Origin: Chryseobacterium indologenes
Lineage (GTDB): Bacteria > Bacteroidota > Bacteroidia > Flavobacteriales > Weeksellaceae
Direction: 5' to 3'
DNA length: 64,000 bases
Assembly: GCA_002439165.1 (NCBI GenBank)
Contig: DJTE01000026.1
Span: 52,089-116,088, forward strand
The notes below the pieces were generated by a model that was not told the DNA's origin, did no database searches, and worked only from the letters and a program-made list of their open reading frames with translations. The stretch's first letter is position 1. Each line of letters starts with the position of its first letter. This document shows positions 42,352-51,630 of the stretch, piece after piece. Position numbers and translations under genes: made by a program.

Positions 42352-42903
42352 TTAATTCGCTTTAGTGCTTGTAACTTTAGATTCATCTAAATTATAATAT
42401 TTAACTACTGCATTGTAATCACTATAATCGATATTCGCTTTTTTATTTTTAGCTCCTCCAATACCTGTTCCGTTAGCAGGAATAAGTACGATTCTGAAAG
42501 TCTGGTTATTTAAGTAAGCCGCAATTTCTGCTGATGTAAGATCCCCAGGTACATTAAAATTCGGATCATCAATTCTGATCTCTACGTTTTGAGAATTGAA
42601 AACGAAATTGTAGTCAAATACCCTGTTGGTAGGTTTACCTGATACATCCGGCAAATAAATTGATTTCGGGATCTGCTGCCAAACGTTACCAACTCCCAGT
42701 CTGTAAACTAAAACAACATCTGTGCTTGGAATATTAAGCCCCTGAGAGATCGTATAATTGCCCGTACTTGAAAAGCTACCTGTAACATCCTTCATTTGAG
42801 CAATCGTATCGTAATCTACTGTCTGAACAGAGTCATCATTATCACAACTGTAAGCAGTAAAACCGATAACGCCCAGGAATAAGAAGAGAAGTATTTTTTT
42901 CAT
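42352..42903 (-). CDS. Flavobacterial lipoprotein of unknown function
   Basis: The 183-residue protein has a lipoprotein signal peptide with AYSC (Cys20) and a DNDDS stretch straight after it, a common start of exported Bacteroidota lipoproteins. The rest looks like an immunoglobulin-like beta-sandwich (VVLVYRLGVGNVWQQIP, FNSQNVEIRIDDPN). I do not recognise a named family. It is a single gene divergent from the GH3 gene. Confidence 0.7.
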   Translation of the reverse strand: MKKILLFLFLGVIGFTAYSCDNDDSVQTVDYDTIAQMKDVTGSFSSTGNYTISQGLNIPSTDVVLVYRLGVGNVWQQIPKSIYLPDVSGKPTNRVFDYNFVFNSQNVEIRIDDPNFNVPGDLTSAEIAAYLNNQTFRIVLIPANGTGIGGAKNKKANIDYSDYNAVVKYYNLDESKVTSTKAN

Positions 42904-42994
42904 TTTTATAAAAGTTTAGTTATTATTTATATAGCGTATTCAAATCATATACCAAAAATTTCAAAAACTTTGTTTTTCATCATTTTTTTAATTG

Positions 42995-43002
42995 TATTTT
43001 TG
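42995..43002 (+). promoter_or_regulatory. Predicted -7 box of the GH3-bshA operon
   Basis: TATTTTTG matches TAnnTTTG exactly, 17 bases before the GH3 start codon. TTTG at 42969-42972 could be a -33 box, with a long 22-base spacer. Confidence 0.4.
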
Positions 43003-43019
43003 TTCTTATAGAAAAGATC

Positions 43020-44750
43020 ATGAAGAAATTAATATATACTTCCCTCTTTATTTGTGCATTAATAGGTTCTTCTGCCAAAGCACAGTACCAACCTAAAAAT
43101 CTTTCCAAAGATGATCTGAAAAAGGCTCAAAACTGGGTAGACAAGACTTACAGATCACTCTCCCAGGACGAAAAGCTGGGACAGCTGTTTATTGTAGCAT
43201 TATACACCAATAAAGGCGAAGATTATATTGAACAGGTAAGAAATATTGTTGTTAAAGATAAGATCGGCGGTCTGATCCTGATGCAGGATGATGCGGCAAG
43301 AGAGATCAGTCTGGTGAATGAATTTCAGCAGAAATCCAAAGTTCCCATGATGATCGGAATGGATGCTGAATGGGGATTGTTCCAGAGGATTGCTACGGCC
43401 CATAAATTTCCGTGGGCGATGACTCTTGGGGCTATTCAGGATAAGAGCCTTATTTACCGGATGTCTGCCAAAATTGCAGAAGACTGTCACAGAATGGGGA
43501 TTAACTGGGATTTTGCTCCTGTTGTAGACGTGAATACCAATCCGAACAATCCAATTATCGGAAACAGAAGCTTCGGGTCGGAAGTAGAAAATGTCATCAG
43601 CTCTGCCCTATCCTATTCCAACGGCCTTCAGGACAATACTATTCTTGCAGCCATCAAACATTTTCCGGGGCATGGTGATACCAGTACAGACTCTCACCTT
43701 GATCTGCCTCTTGTTTCCCACAATTTAGACAGGCTTAATACGGTTGAACTGGCACCTTTTAAAGCTTTAATGGATAAAGGAATCGGTGGAGTAATGGTTG
43801 CCCATCTGTATGTTCCGAGCCTGGAATCCGGAAAAGGAATTCCTGCTTCGGTTTCTAAAAATATCATTACCGGATTACTTAAAGAAAAATTGGGATATAA
43901 AGGCTTAATTATTACTGATGCCTTAAATATGGGCGCTGTGGCCAACAAATACAAACCCGGTGAGCTGGATGCGCTGGCTTTTAAGGCTGGAAATGACATT
44001 ATGTTATTCTCCCAGGGCGTTGCCGAAGGAAAAAAATTGATCCAGAAAGCGATTGACAAACGGGAAATTTCACAATCCAGAGTGGAAGAGAGTGTAAAGA
44101 AAATATTAATGACAAAATATTTCCTCGGCCTGGATCAATACACCCCAAAAAATCCTGAAAATATCAACAGCGACCTGAATAACGATTCACATAAAACCCT
44201 TGTTCAGAATCTTTATGCCAATGCACTGACTTTATTAAAAGACGACAAAAAACTACTTCCTGTTACAGGAAAACAGATATATTATGTACCTCTGGAGGAA
44301 GCTCCGTACCAGACTTTTGCCAGCCAGCTGGGATCAAATGTAATCATTAAGAAATCCGGTGAAATCAATACAATTCCTGAAGGTTCAACGGTAATCGCAG
44401 GTTTCCATAAGGATAATTCAACGGCATATAAATCTTATAAGATTTCAGCAGAATCAAAAAAAGTACTTGCTGAACTTACCAAAAAACAGAATGTTATTTT
44501 AAATGTGTTCGGAAGTGCCTACGCCCTTAAGGACATTGATATCTCCAATATTTCTACTGTTCTTGTAGCTTACGAAAACAATGACGACTCAATGACAGCT
44601 GCGGCAAATGCCCTGAACGGAAAGACCAGAATCTGGGGCAGACTTCCTGTTCTGGTGAACGACCAGCTTAAAGCAGGCATGGGTATGGATCTCAACACCG
44701 GAACATCCGGTATGAACACAGCAGTTTCATCAACATCAAAACAACAATAA
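43020..44750 (+). CDS. Exported GH3 family beta-N-acetylhexosaminidase-like enzyme
   Basis: The 576-residue protein has a signal peptide (residues 1-21) and a GH3 barrel. KHFPGHGDTSTDSH at 213-226 is the NagZ-type loop carrying the unusual His/Asp acid-base pair (D224/H226), and D300 in LIITDALNMG fits the nucleophile. A second domain follows (about 370-560). It probably cleaves beta-GlcNAc from peptidoglycan or glycans, in the periplasm instead of the cytoplasm as for NagZ. bshA follows after four bases. Confidence 0.9.
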   Translation: MKKLIYTSLFICALIGSSAKAQYQPKNLSKDDLKKAQNWVDKTYRSLSQDEKLGQLFIVALYTNKGEDYIEQVRNIVVKDKIGGLILMQDDAAREISLVNEFQQKSKVPMMIGMDAEWGLFQRIATAHKFPWAMTLGAIQDKSLIYRMSAKIAEDCHRMGINWDFAPVVDVNTNPNNPIIGNRSFGSEVENVISSALSYSNGLQDNTILAAIKHFPGHGDTSTDSHLDLPLVSHNLDRLNTVELAPFKALMDKGIGGVMVAHLYVPSLESGKGIPASVSKNIITGLLKEKLGYKGLIITDALNMGAVANKYKPGELDALAFKAGNDIMLFSQGVAEGKKLIQKAIDKREISQSRVEESVKKILMTKYFLGLDQYTPKNPENINSDLNNDSHKTLVQNLYANALTLLKDDKKLLPVTGKQIYYVPLEEAPYQTFASQLGSNVIIKKSGEINTIPEGSTVIAGFHKDNSTAYKSYKISAESKKVLAELTKKQNVILNVFGSAYALKDIDISNISTVLVAYENNDDSMTAAANALNGKTRIWGRLPVLVNDQLKAGMGMDLNTGTSGMNTAVSSTSKQQ

Positions 44751-44754
44751 TCCA

Positions 44755-45909
44755 ATGAAAATAGGCATACTTTGCTATCCCACCTACGGAGGAAGCGGAA
44801 TTGTAGCAACAGAACTCGGAATGTCTCTTGCCAACAAAGGCTATGAAGTACATTTCATCAGCTCCGCACTTCCCGCCAGATTAGATATTACCAATCCCAA
44901 TATTTTCTTTCACAGGGTAAATGTTCAGACTTATCCGCTTTTCCAGTATCAGCCTTATGATATTGCATTAAGTTCGATGATCTACCGCGTTGTGAATCTT
45001 TATAAACTGGATCTGCTTCATGCCCATTACGCGATTCCCTATGCATATGCTGCATTCACGGCCAAACAGATGCTGAAGGAAGACTGCAATGATATTCCTC
45101 TGGTGACTACGCTCCACGGAACGGATATTACCCTGGTAGGACAGCACCCAAGCTATAAACATGCGGTGGAATTTTCGATTAACCAGTCTGATGCTATTAC
45201 TTCGGTTTCTGAAAGTCTGAAAAAAGATACCCTTCAGTTCTTCAACATCAAAAAAGAAATCCAGGTTATTACCAATTTTATTGATAATTCTGAATTTGAT
45301 GACTGTTCGGAATGCCAGAGAACCCAATTTGCCAATCCTGATGAAAAAATTCTGATCCATGTTTCCAATCTGCGTCCGGTAAAGCGCGTGGAAGAGGTAC
45401 TTCAGATCTTCAAAAATGTAGAGAAAAAGGTAAAATCAAAGCTCATTATCATTGGTGAAGGCCCGGATATGGAAAAGGTCAACCAGTTTCTGGAGGAAAA
45501 CCCTGAACTGATCTCAAAGATCCGTCTTTTAGGAAAAGTAAATGACCTGTATAAAATTCTGCAGCTTTCCGATGTGTTTCTTCTTCCTTCGGAGCAGGAA
45601 AGTTTCGGTCTGGCTGCTTTGGAAGCGATGGCAGCCTATACTCCGGTCATCAGTTCCAATGCCGGCGGGATTCCTGAAGTAAATATTCAGGGAGAAACCG
45701 GATTCCTGGCAGAGATCGGTAATGTGGAAGCGATGAGCAATTATACGATCAAGCTCTTGAGCAATGACGAGCTTTTAACCCAGATGAAACAGAATGCCAA
45801 AGATCAGGCGATCAAGTTTGACCTGAAAAATATTCTTCCGATCTATGAGGAAATGTACAGAACAACGATAGAAAATTTTAAAAATAAAACGGTGGCAGAT
45901 ATCAGCTGA
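44755..45909 (+). CDS. bshA: N-acetyl-alpha-D-glucosaminyl L-malate synthase BshA
   Basis: The 384-residue GT4 glycosyltransferase starts with GILCYPTYGGSGIVATELG, the BshA-specific N-terminus. It also has LHGTDITLVG and, in the C-terminal Rossmann domain, GEGPD and PSEQESFGLAALEAMA with the paired glutamates of GT4 enzymes. It joins UDP-GlcNAc and L-malate in the first step of bacillithiol synthesis. bshB and bshC are not in the window. It is probably co-transcribed with the GH3 gene. Confidence 0.94.
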   Translation: MKIGILCYPTYGGSGIVATELGMSLANKGYEVHFISSALPARLDITNPNIFFHRVNVQTYPLFQYQPYDIALSSMIYRVVNLYKLDLLHAHYAIPYAYAAFTAKQMLKEDCNDIPLVTTLHGTDITLVGQHPSYKHAVEFSINQSDAITSVSESLKKDTLQFFNIKKEIQVITNFIDNSEFDDCSECQRTQFANPDEKILIHVSNLRPVKRVEEVLQIFKNVEKKVKSKLIIIGEGPDMEKVNQFLEENPELISKIRLLGKVNDLYKILQLSDVFLLPSEQESFGLAALEAMAAYTPVISSNAGGIPEVNIQGETGFLAEIGNVEAMSNYTIKLLSNDELLTQMKQNAKDQAIKFDLKNILPIYEEMYRTTIENFKNKTVADIS

Positions 45910-45935
45910 TGATCTGATAATATCCCCCCATGACT

Positions 45936-45964
45936 ATCTCCTGCTTTCACAGGAGATTTTTTTT
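45936..45964 (+). terminator. bshA terminator
   Basis: ATCTCCTG, the loop CTTTCA, then CAGGAGAT and a run of T residues. Confidence 0.9.
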
Positions 45965-46138
45965 GCTCCATTGTATAATTTTCATTTAAAACCTGAATAT
46001 GGCGAAAGAATAAACTGAAAAATAAAATCCGGAAAACATTCCTGCTACTTATAGAACAATATTCAGAACAGTTCCTGAAAACTTTAAAGATCAGTCATGA
46101 AATATCTTTTATTTATTGTACTTTTAAGAGTAACACTT

Positions 46139-47410
46139 ATGACAGAAAAACTCCTTCAATATCTTTGGAACTATAAAATTTTCCGGCATTTTGACTTCAG
46201 GGACACTGAGGGTAATCCTGTTGAGATCATCCATTTCGGAAAATGGAATACCGATGCAGGACCCGATTTTTCAGATGCCCGGATCAGAACCAAAGAACTG
46301 CTGATCTCCGGGAATATAGAACTTCATGTAAAAACATCAGACTGGATCTTCCACAATCACTCCGTGGATCCCAATTACCGGAATATTATTCTTCATGTAG
46401 TTTTCCATCACGATACCGAAATTGACGACCTCAGCTACCGGAATGTTCCCACCCTGGAGTTAAAAAATTATATTGATGAAAATATCCTGTGGAAATACGA
46501 AAAGCTGGTAAGCGGCAAAACCTTCATTGCCTGTGAAAACATTTTCAATCCCGCTCAAATACCGCTGATGTTTCATGAAGAAAATCTTCTGAAAAAACTG
46601 GATGAAAAATCCCTGGAACTGGAAAGAAGCCTGGACCTCCATAAAAATAATTTTGAAGCGGTACTTTTTCACAGCCTTGCTTACTCTTTCGGGCTTAAAG
46701 TAAATGCACAGATCTTCAGGCAGATCGCAGAAAGCATTGATTTCAGCATCATCAATAAGATACGGCAGAATGAAGCACAGCTTGAATCCTTGTTTTTCGG
46801 AATCTCAGGATGGCTTGACAAACCTTTAGACGGGCAGATGATTATCTGGAAAAGGGAATTTGAATTTATCAGGAAAAAATTCAACCTGACCGGGCTGACA
46901 TTCCATCCGAAGTTTTTACGGCTCCGCCCTCCTAATTTCCCCACCATCCGTCTTTCTCAGCTGGCTGATCTTTATTACCGCCATCAGAATTTATTTTCCA
47001 AACTCATTAAAGCAGAAAGTGCAGAAAAACTTTACCAGGTATTCTCCCCTGTCAAAGCATCAGAATACTGGGACTGTCATTTCAATTTCGGAACAATCTC
47101 TAAGGTTATGCCCAAAAGTCTTAGCAGGGATTTCATCGAGCTGGTTATCCTGAATACTATTTTACCTTTAAAATATACCTATCACAAATACCATAAAGAA
47201 GAAGCGGCAGAGGAAGTTCTCCAGTTTTACCGGAATATAGCCGCTGAAAAAAATACAGTAACTTCAGGATGGAAAAAATTAGGAGCAGACTGCAAGAACG
47301 CCCTGGAAAGCCAGAGCCTGATTTATCACCATAAAAGCTCGTGTACCGAAAAAAATTGCTTAAATTGCAGTATTGGATTTAAACTTTTAAAAGACTCTTC
47401 AAATGTTTGA
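46139..47410 (+). CDS. DUF2851 family protein
   Basis: The protein starts most plausibly at ATG 46139 (MTEKLLQYLWNYKIF, 423 residues). An ATG at 46097 would add 14 hydrophobic residues not typical of the family. IIHFGKWNTDAGPDFSDARI and the following NIELHVKTSDW match the conserved core of DUF2851, a Bacteroidota family of unknown function with nuclease-like acidic/glutamate residues. A cysteine cluster near the C-terminus (SSCTEKNCLNC) may bind metal. It overlaps the PspC gene by eight bases. Confidence 0.88.
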   Translation: MTEKLLQYLWNYKIFRHFDFRDTEGNPVEIIHFGKWNTDAGPDFSDARIRTKELLISGNIELHVKTSDWIFHNHSVDPNYRNIILHVVFHHDTEIDDLSYRNVPTLELKNYIDENILWKYEKLVSGKTFIACENIFNPAQIPLMFHEENLLKKLDEKSLELERSLDLHKNNFEAVLFHSLAYSFGLKVNAQIFRQIAESIDFSIINKIRQNEAQLESLFFGISGWLDKPLDGQMIIWKREFEFIRKKFNLTGLTFHPKFLRLRPPNFPTIRLSQLADLYYRHQNLFSKLIKAESAEKLYQVFSPVKASEYWDCHFNFGTISKVMPKSLSRDFIELVILNTILPLKYTYHKYHKEEAAEEVLQFYRNIAAEKNTVTSGWKKLGADCKNALESQSLIYHHKSSCTEKNCLNCSIGFKLLKDSSNV

Positions 47411-47624
47411 TAATATCCGCCATAAGATGGAAAGAGAATGGTTCGGAGTTCTTACGAGAACCGGGGCCAAATTGGGAATTCCTGTATCCAAACTAAGGAT
47501 ATTCTTCATCTATTCCACTTTTGCCACTGCCGGTTTTTTCTTTCTGATCTATCTTGGGCTGGCTTTCACCCTTTGGATCAAAGATATTTTTATTACCAGA
47601 AGACCAAGCGTTTTTGACTTATAA
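47403..47624 (+). CDS. Small PspC-domain membrane protein
   Basis: The 73-residue protein fits a single PspC domain: a LGIPVSKLRIFFIYSTFATA stretch and one long membrane helix (about residues 28-57) followed by a basic cytoplasmic end. PspC domains act in envelope-stress sensing, but short solitary versions in Bacteroidota are not characterised. The start overlaps DUF2851 by eight bases, and the GNAT gene starts two bases after its stop. Confidence 0.78.
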   Translation: MFDNIRHKMEREWFGVLTRTGAKLGIPVSKLRIFFIYSTFATAGFFFLIYLGLAFTLWIKDIFITRRPSVFDL

Positions 47625-47626
47625 TT

Positions 47627-48139
47627 ATGGAATTTTTACCGATTACCACTGCTGATGATTACAGGGTTCAGGAAATCTATACTTCCTATACCTCAACTTT
47701 TCCTGAAGATGAAAGAAGAGACCGGGAACAGTTTACCGCTCTTTTTTCCAATCCACATGTAAAAGTAATATCTGTACTGCACGATTCGCAGGCTATTGGC
47801 TACCTGATTATCTGGGAGCTGAGTTCTTATACTTTTGTAGAACATTTTGAAGTTTTTGAGGCGTTCAGAAGCCAGAAACTGGGTTCGCACATTACAGGCT
47901 ATCTGTTTAAGACTTACCCCAGAATAGTTTTGGAAATAGAACCGGACCATCTGGGCGATGATGCTAAAAGACGCTATGCTTTTTACCAGAGAAACGGATT
48001 TACCCTCATCGATGAAATGTATGTACAGCCCAGCTACGGGGAAGGGAAGAATTCCCTGGATCTGTGGCTGCTCGCCAACTACTCCCCTGAAAGCCTGAAA
48101 GAGGTAAAAGAGGAAATTTATGATGTAGTATATCATTAA
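47627..48139 (+). CDS. GNAT family N-acetyltransferase
   Basis: The 170-residue protein has the GNAT fold: a central strand IGYLIIWEL (57-65), then the acetyl-CoA loop R81-S-Q83-K-L-G86-S-H88, and a late YQRNGFTLIDE segment. The substrate is unknown. It is the third gene of the DUF2851-PspC-GNAT unit, which ends at a bidirectional terminator. Confidence 0.87.
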   Translation: MEFLPITTADDYRVQEIYTSYTSTFPEDERRDREQFTALFSNPHVKVISVLHDSQAIGYLIIWELSSYTFVEHFEVFEAFRSQKLGSHITGYLFKTYPRIVLEIEPDHLGDDAKRRYAFYQRNGFTLIDEMYVQPSYGEGKNSLDLWLLANYSPESLKEVKEEIYDVVYH

Positions 48140-48145
48140 AATATA

Positions 48146-48171
48146 AAAACGCCGGATTTCTCCGGCGTTTT
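48146..48171. terminator. Bidirectional terminator between GNAT and SIMPL genes
   Basis: AAAACGCCGGA and TCCGGCGTTTT form an 11-bp stem with a four-base loop, between converging genes. Confidence 0.9.
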
Positions 48172-48231
48172 CAGTGTATGTCCTTTTAAGTTCTTTTGTG
48201 ATCTTTTTAATTTATTTTCCGGATTGGAGTT

Positions 48232-48966
48232 CTAATTCACCTGATATTCAAGCTTGATCGTGATACTGGCCTCTTTTTCTTTGGATGAAGTATTGAAAGT
48301 TCCGCCATAGGAATAGTCTTCATTAGAATTCGGTGCGGTAATCTGAATCACTCCCATTGTTGCTTTTTTAAGGCTTCCAAGACTGCTTCCTGAATTTTCT
48401 GCAATCTTTTCGGCTCTCTCTTTTGCATCTTTTGTAGCGCTTGCGATCATTTCCTGCTTTACTGTTGCCAGCTTGGTGTAAAAATAAGAAGGTGAAGATG
48501 AAGTGAACTCAATGCCGCGGTTGATGATCTCGGTAATATTCCTGGAAAGATTTTCAATATTGGCCACATCTTTACTTTCAATAGAGACTTTCTGCGTCAG
48601 GTTATAGCCTGAGAATTCCCCCTGTACATAATTCCCGTTGGAATCGTTATAGCTTCTGAACTGTTTCTGGATATCCACAGAAGAAAACACGATCTCGTTC
48701 TCTTTTACTCCTTTTGAAAGAAGATAATCATGGATCACCTTACGGTCCAGTGCCAGTTCGTCATATGCTGATTTTAAATCCATATTGTTTTTGGAAAAAC
48801 TTCCGGACCATGTGATAAGGTCGGATACGAACTGTTTGGTACCCAGTCCTGTTACAGAAATCGTATTTTCAGATTTATTCCTGTTTTTTACAGCGTTGCC
48901 TAAGAAAGCAAGCCCGATAACAAAGCCAAGAGCCGCTATTGCTACCGCGATAATGTTCTTATTCAT
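48232..48966 (-). CDS. SIMPL domain (DUF541) protein
   Basis: The 244-residue protein has an N-terminal signal anchor (about residues 5-24) and a SIMPL domain beginning ISVTGLGTKQFVSDLITW. YQVN at the C-terminus closes the last strand. SIMPL proteins are periplasmic and have been tied to oxidative-stress tolerance and porin-like assembly, but no uniform function is known. It is a single gene. Confidence 0.88.
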   Translation of the reverse strand: MNKNIIAVAIAALGFVIGLAFLGNAVKNRNKSENTISVTGLGTKQFVSDLITWSGSFSKNNMDLKSAYDELALDRKVIHDYLLSKGVKENEIVFSSVDIQKQFRSYNDSNGNYVQGEFSGYNLTQKVSIESKDVANIENLSRNITEIINRGIEFTSSSPSYFYTKLATVKQEMIASATKDAKERAEKIAENSGSSLGSLKKATMGVIQITAPNSNEDYSYGGTFNTSSKEKEASITIKLEYQVN

Positions 48967-49038
48967 AAAATATTGATTTGATGCATCTTTAAAGAATATT
49001 CACATCAATTTTCATTCCTTTTTTAAGAATCTTTAACA

Positions 49039-49854
49039 TTATTCCTGATTTTTACGCTGCCTGAGACGTTCAACATAAACAGGAACCAACTCTTCCATTT
49101 TCAGCAGCGTTCCGGATATATTTCCGGCTCTTACGTACGTACGGATTAAAGGCTGTGCGGCAAATGAGAATTCTATAAATTCCGGGATTTTATCCGGAGG
49201 AATTCCCACATTCGAAAAATAATCTTTATCCACCCTGTCCCTTACCCAGGTAATATCCGCCTGAAGATCATCATACCGGTACTTTCTTTTCTGTCGCCTT
49301 GCTTTACCGCTGATCAGATCAAAGGCCCCCTGCACATCCAGCGATCCCAAAAGTATCGGCAGCAAAACTTTCTTTACTTCGGCAGGTTTTTCCCTCATTT
49401 TCCCCACGGGTTCAGGAAGTCCCACTGCCCGTTTAACCTTTTCCGCCTTATTTTCTCTGGCTGCCATTCTGGAATCTACTGAAAGGTCCCCTGTTGGCTT
49501 TCTCACTACTTTTACCTCTCCAACATCTGTGGGTATGGGAATAAGGGTAATCATGAGCTGTGAATTAACCCCGTCAGTAAGTACTTTTTTTGAAACCCTG
49601 TTGAAACCTTCTTTTACAAACCTCAGCTCATCACCGGGAAAAGCTTCAATAGCAAACATTCCGGCTGCATTGGAAAAAACCTTCCGGTCAGTAGACATAT
49701 TGATCACAATCACAGAGCTAATACTCTCACCGTCGTTATCTGTGATACGGCCTGTAACCGTCTGCTGGGAAAAGAAATTATTGAACAGAAAAATAATGAA
49801 AAGAAAAACCTTCTTTCCTCTGAAAAATTCAATATTCCTGTATACATACTCCAC
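49039..49854 (-). CDS. Carboxypeptidase-regulatory-like exported protein, paralogue 1 of 3
   Basis: The 271-residue protein has a signal peptide (about residues 1-30), then a CarboxypepD_reg-like beta-sandwich (32-105): VTGRITDNDGESISSVIVIN, GMFAIEAFPGDELRFV. A middle segment with PTGDLSVDSR follows, and a C-terminal helical module with DKDYFSNVGIPPDKIPEFIEF. The same architecture occurs in the next two genes. Function unknown; it is not a TonB receptor, since no plug or barrel follows. A periplasmic or outer-membrane site is likely. Confidence 0.75.
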   Translation of the reverse strand: MEYVYRNIEFFRGKKVFLFIIFLFNNFFSQQTVTGRITDNDGESISSVIVINMSTDRKVFSNAAGMFAIEAFPGDELRFVKEGFNRVSKKVLTDGVNSQLMITLIPIPTDVGEVKVVRKPTGDLSVDSRMAARENKAEKVKRAVGLPEPVGKMREKPAEVKKVLLPILLGSLDVQGAFDLISGKARRQKRKYRYDDLQADITWVRDRVDKDYFSNVGIPPDKIPEFIEFSFAAQPLIRTYVRAGNISGTLLKMEELVPVYVERLRQRKNQE

Positions 49855-49885
49855 TCTTTTTTCAAATATAATAAACTCAGAATTG

Positions 49886-50695
49886 TTATTGGCTATCCAG
49901 TTTGTTTAATTTACTGTATTCGCTAAAAGCCACCTGCAATTCCATTAGGATCACATCTTTTCTAAAATCTTTTCTGTATTTCTTTGCCATTGTTCTCGTA
50001 TCATTGGCATAAATGAGAAAACGATCTATCTGTTCATCTTCCATTCCATATTTTCTGAGAAACCCTAAATCGATATCCGTTTTAATTCTTCTGATAAAAT
50101 CCTGTGTTTCCGTAAAATTGGCTTTGGTAATTTTGGGATTCTTTGATTTCTTAATGAAATTGGCCGCCACTTTAAGAACACTGAAAACATTGACGTAACC
50201 TGCTTTAAAATCATGACCGGTAAAGCTCTTTGAAACAGAATGATCCGGCAAAGGCTCTTTCAGCGGGCTTTTTATATAATCTCCCAATTCCGATTTCAGA
50301 GCACCGATTTTTCTTGATTCATTGAGATATTTGTTGTCCTTTTCCAGATTTCCTGTGGGAGTATAGGTAATTTTCACTTCAGGAATCTCTATTTCTGTTC
50401 TTGTAAGGTTTACGGATAAAGGAGTATTGAAATCTCCTTTTGAAACCTTTTTATCAAAGCGGTAATATCCTTCTTTTACAAACCTTATTTCATCATTTTC
50501 CGAGGCATCAATGGTAAAATCTCCTGAAGTACTGCTTAAAGTACTTTTCTGACTGGAAATATTGATAACCAGAACAGGGTTGATCTCTGTACTGCCGCTA
50601 TCCGTAATTCTTCCTGTCACTTTTTGCTGTGAAAAGACCGTAGCAGACATTAGAATCAGAATACCACAGAAGTATTGTCCGGTATACGTTTTCAT
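49886..50695 (-). CDS. Carboxypeptidase-regulatory-like exported protein, paralogue 2 of 3
   Basis: This 269-residue protein has a signal peptide (1-22) followed by VTGRITDSGSTEINPVLVIN and DEIRFVKEGYYRFDKKV, clearly homologous to paralogues 1 and 3. The middle segment PTGNLEKDNKYLNESRK and the C-terminal IDLGFLRKYGMEDEQIDRFL match theirs in order. It lies 31 bases from paralogue 1 and 5 bases from paralogue 3, so the three probably form one operon, transcribed from 51468 leftwards. Confidence 0.75.
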   Translation of the reverse strand: MKTYTGQYFCGILILMSATVFSQQKVTGRITDSGSTEINPVLVINISSQKSTLSSTSGDFTIDASENDEIRFVKEGYYRFDKKVSKGDFNTPLSVNLTRTEIEIPEVKITYTPTGNLEKDNKYLNESRKIGALKSELGDYIKSPLKEPLPDHSVSKSFTGHDFKAGYVNVFSVLKVAANFIKKSKNPKITKANFTETQDFIRRIKTDIDLGFLRKYGMEDEQIDRFLIYANDTRTMAKKYRKDFRKDVILMELQVAFSEYSKLNKLDSQ

Positions 50696-50700
50696 AAAGG

Positions 50701-51468
50701 TTATCGTTGCGTTTGCGGAGCCCTGTAAGAAGAGACTCTCATCATTACAGCCCGTTTAAAACGGTTCAGGTCTGCATCGCTGCAGAATCCGTATTTCAGA
50801 ATTGTTTTTCTTTCGAAACCGCCGGCCAGAACATAGCTTATAAAATGGTCAATCTGGGCTGGTTCTATTTTAAGATCAGAAAAATATTCTGCGCCAAGAG
50901 CTGTTTTCAGATAACTACCCAGATCAATATCATCCCATTTGTTTTTTATTTTTCCAATGGAGAATCCCTCACCTTTAGGCTGTACAAACTCTCCTGGTTT
51001 TGCCGCAAGTATTCTCGGATCAGATTTCTGGGCAATATAACGGTCTATATCTTTCACCAGCTTCTCTACCTTTTTGGGTCTGTTGAGATTTTTGGAATCA
51101 ATCTTCAGATCTCCGGTAATTCCCTGCTTAACTTCAACTTCGGCAATCTGGATTGTTTCCCTTTCCAGAATGACATTGATGGGAGCTTCGATGTTTTCTT
51201 TGGTTACTTTCTTTACAAGCCGTACATATCCGGATCTTATAAACCGCAGCTCATCTCCTCCCCTTCCGGAAATCATGAAATGCCCGTCTCTGTTGGTGAC
51301 CACTCTTTCGTCCGTTCTTATGTTGATAACTGTTACATCCTGCATTTCGGTTCCTTCTTCAGAAGATACTTTACCAAAGATGTAGTTCTGGGCATGCGCA
51401 TAAATGGAGAAAAGAGTGAATAAAATAAAGAATAGTTTAATTTTCACGGGCAGTTTTTTATGCAACAA
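50701..51468 (-). CDS. Carboxypeptidase-regulatory-like exported protein, paralogue 3 of 3
   Basis: The 255-residue protein is the first gene of the trio. After a signal peptide (about 1-27, HAQ) it has FGKVSSEEGTEMQDVTVIN and DELRFIRSGYVRLVKKV, then ITGDLKIDSKNLNRPKK and a C-terminal module with DLKIEPAQIDHFISYV. The beta-sandwich is best conserved between the three, and the C-terminal module keeps only its pattern. This suggests old duplication with divergence of the binding part. Confidence 0.75.
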   Translation of the reverse strand: MLHKKLPVKIKLFFILFTLFSIYAHAQNYIFGKVSSEEGTEMQDVTVINIRTDERVVTNRDGHFMISGRGGDELRFIRSGYVRLVKKVTKENIEAPINVILERETIQIAEVEVKQGITGDLKIDSKNLNRPKKVEKLVKDIDRYIAQKSDPRILAAKPGEFVQPKGEGFSIGKIKNKWDDIDLGSYLKTALGAEYFSDLKIEPAQIDHFISYVLAGGFERKTILKYGFCSDADLNRFKRAVMMRVSSYRAPQTQR

Positions 51469-51630
51469 ATCTAAAATTATTTTTAAAGCAAACTACAAGT
51501 TTAACCACAGTTAACGTGTTTTAGGATTTCTTTTTAAATTTTGCCTCTAAAAGTGTTAAAGACCTCATTATAATTGTTAAAATTTCACTTAAATTTTAGC
51601 TAACTTGCAGTCTCAATTCTAAAATCAGTA

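Noticed and set aside
49039..51468. Phase-variable shuffling of the three paralogues
   Set aside because: The copies are too diverged at DNA level to recombine readily, and no inverted repeats or recombinase are near.
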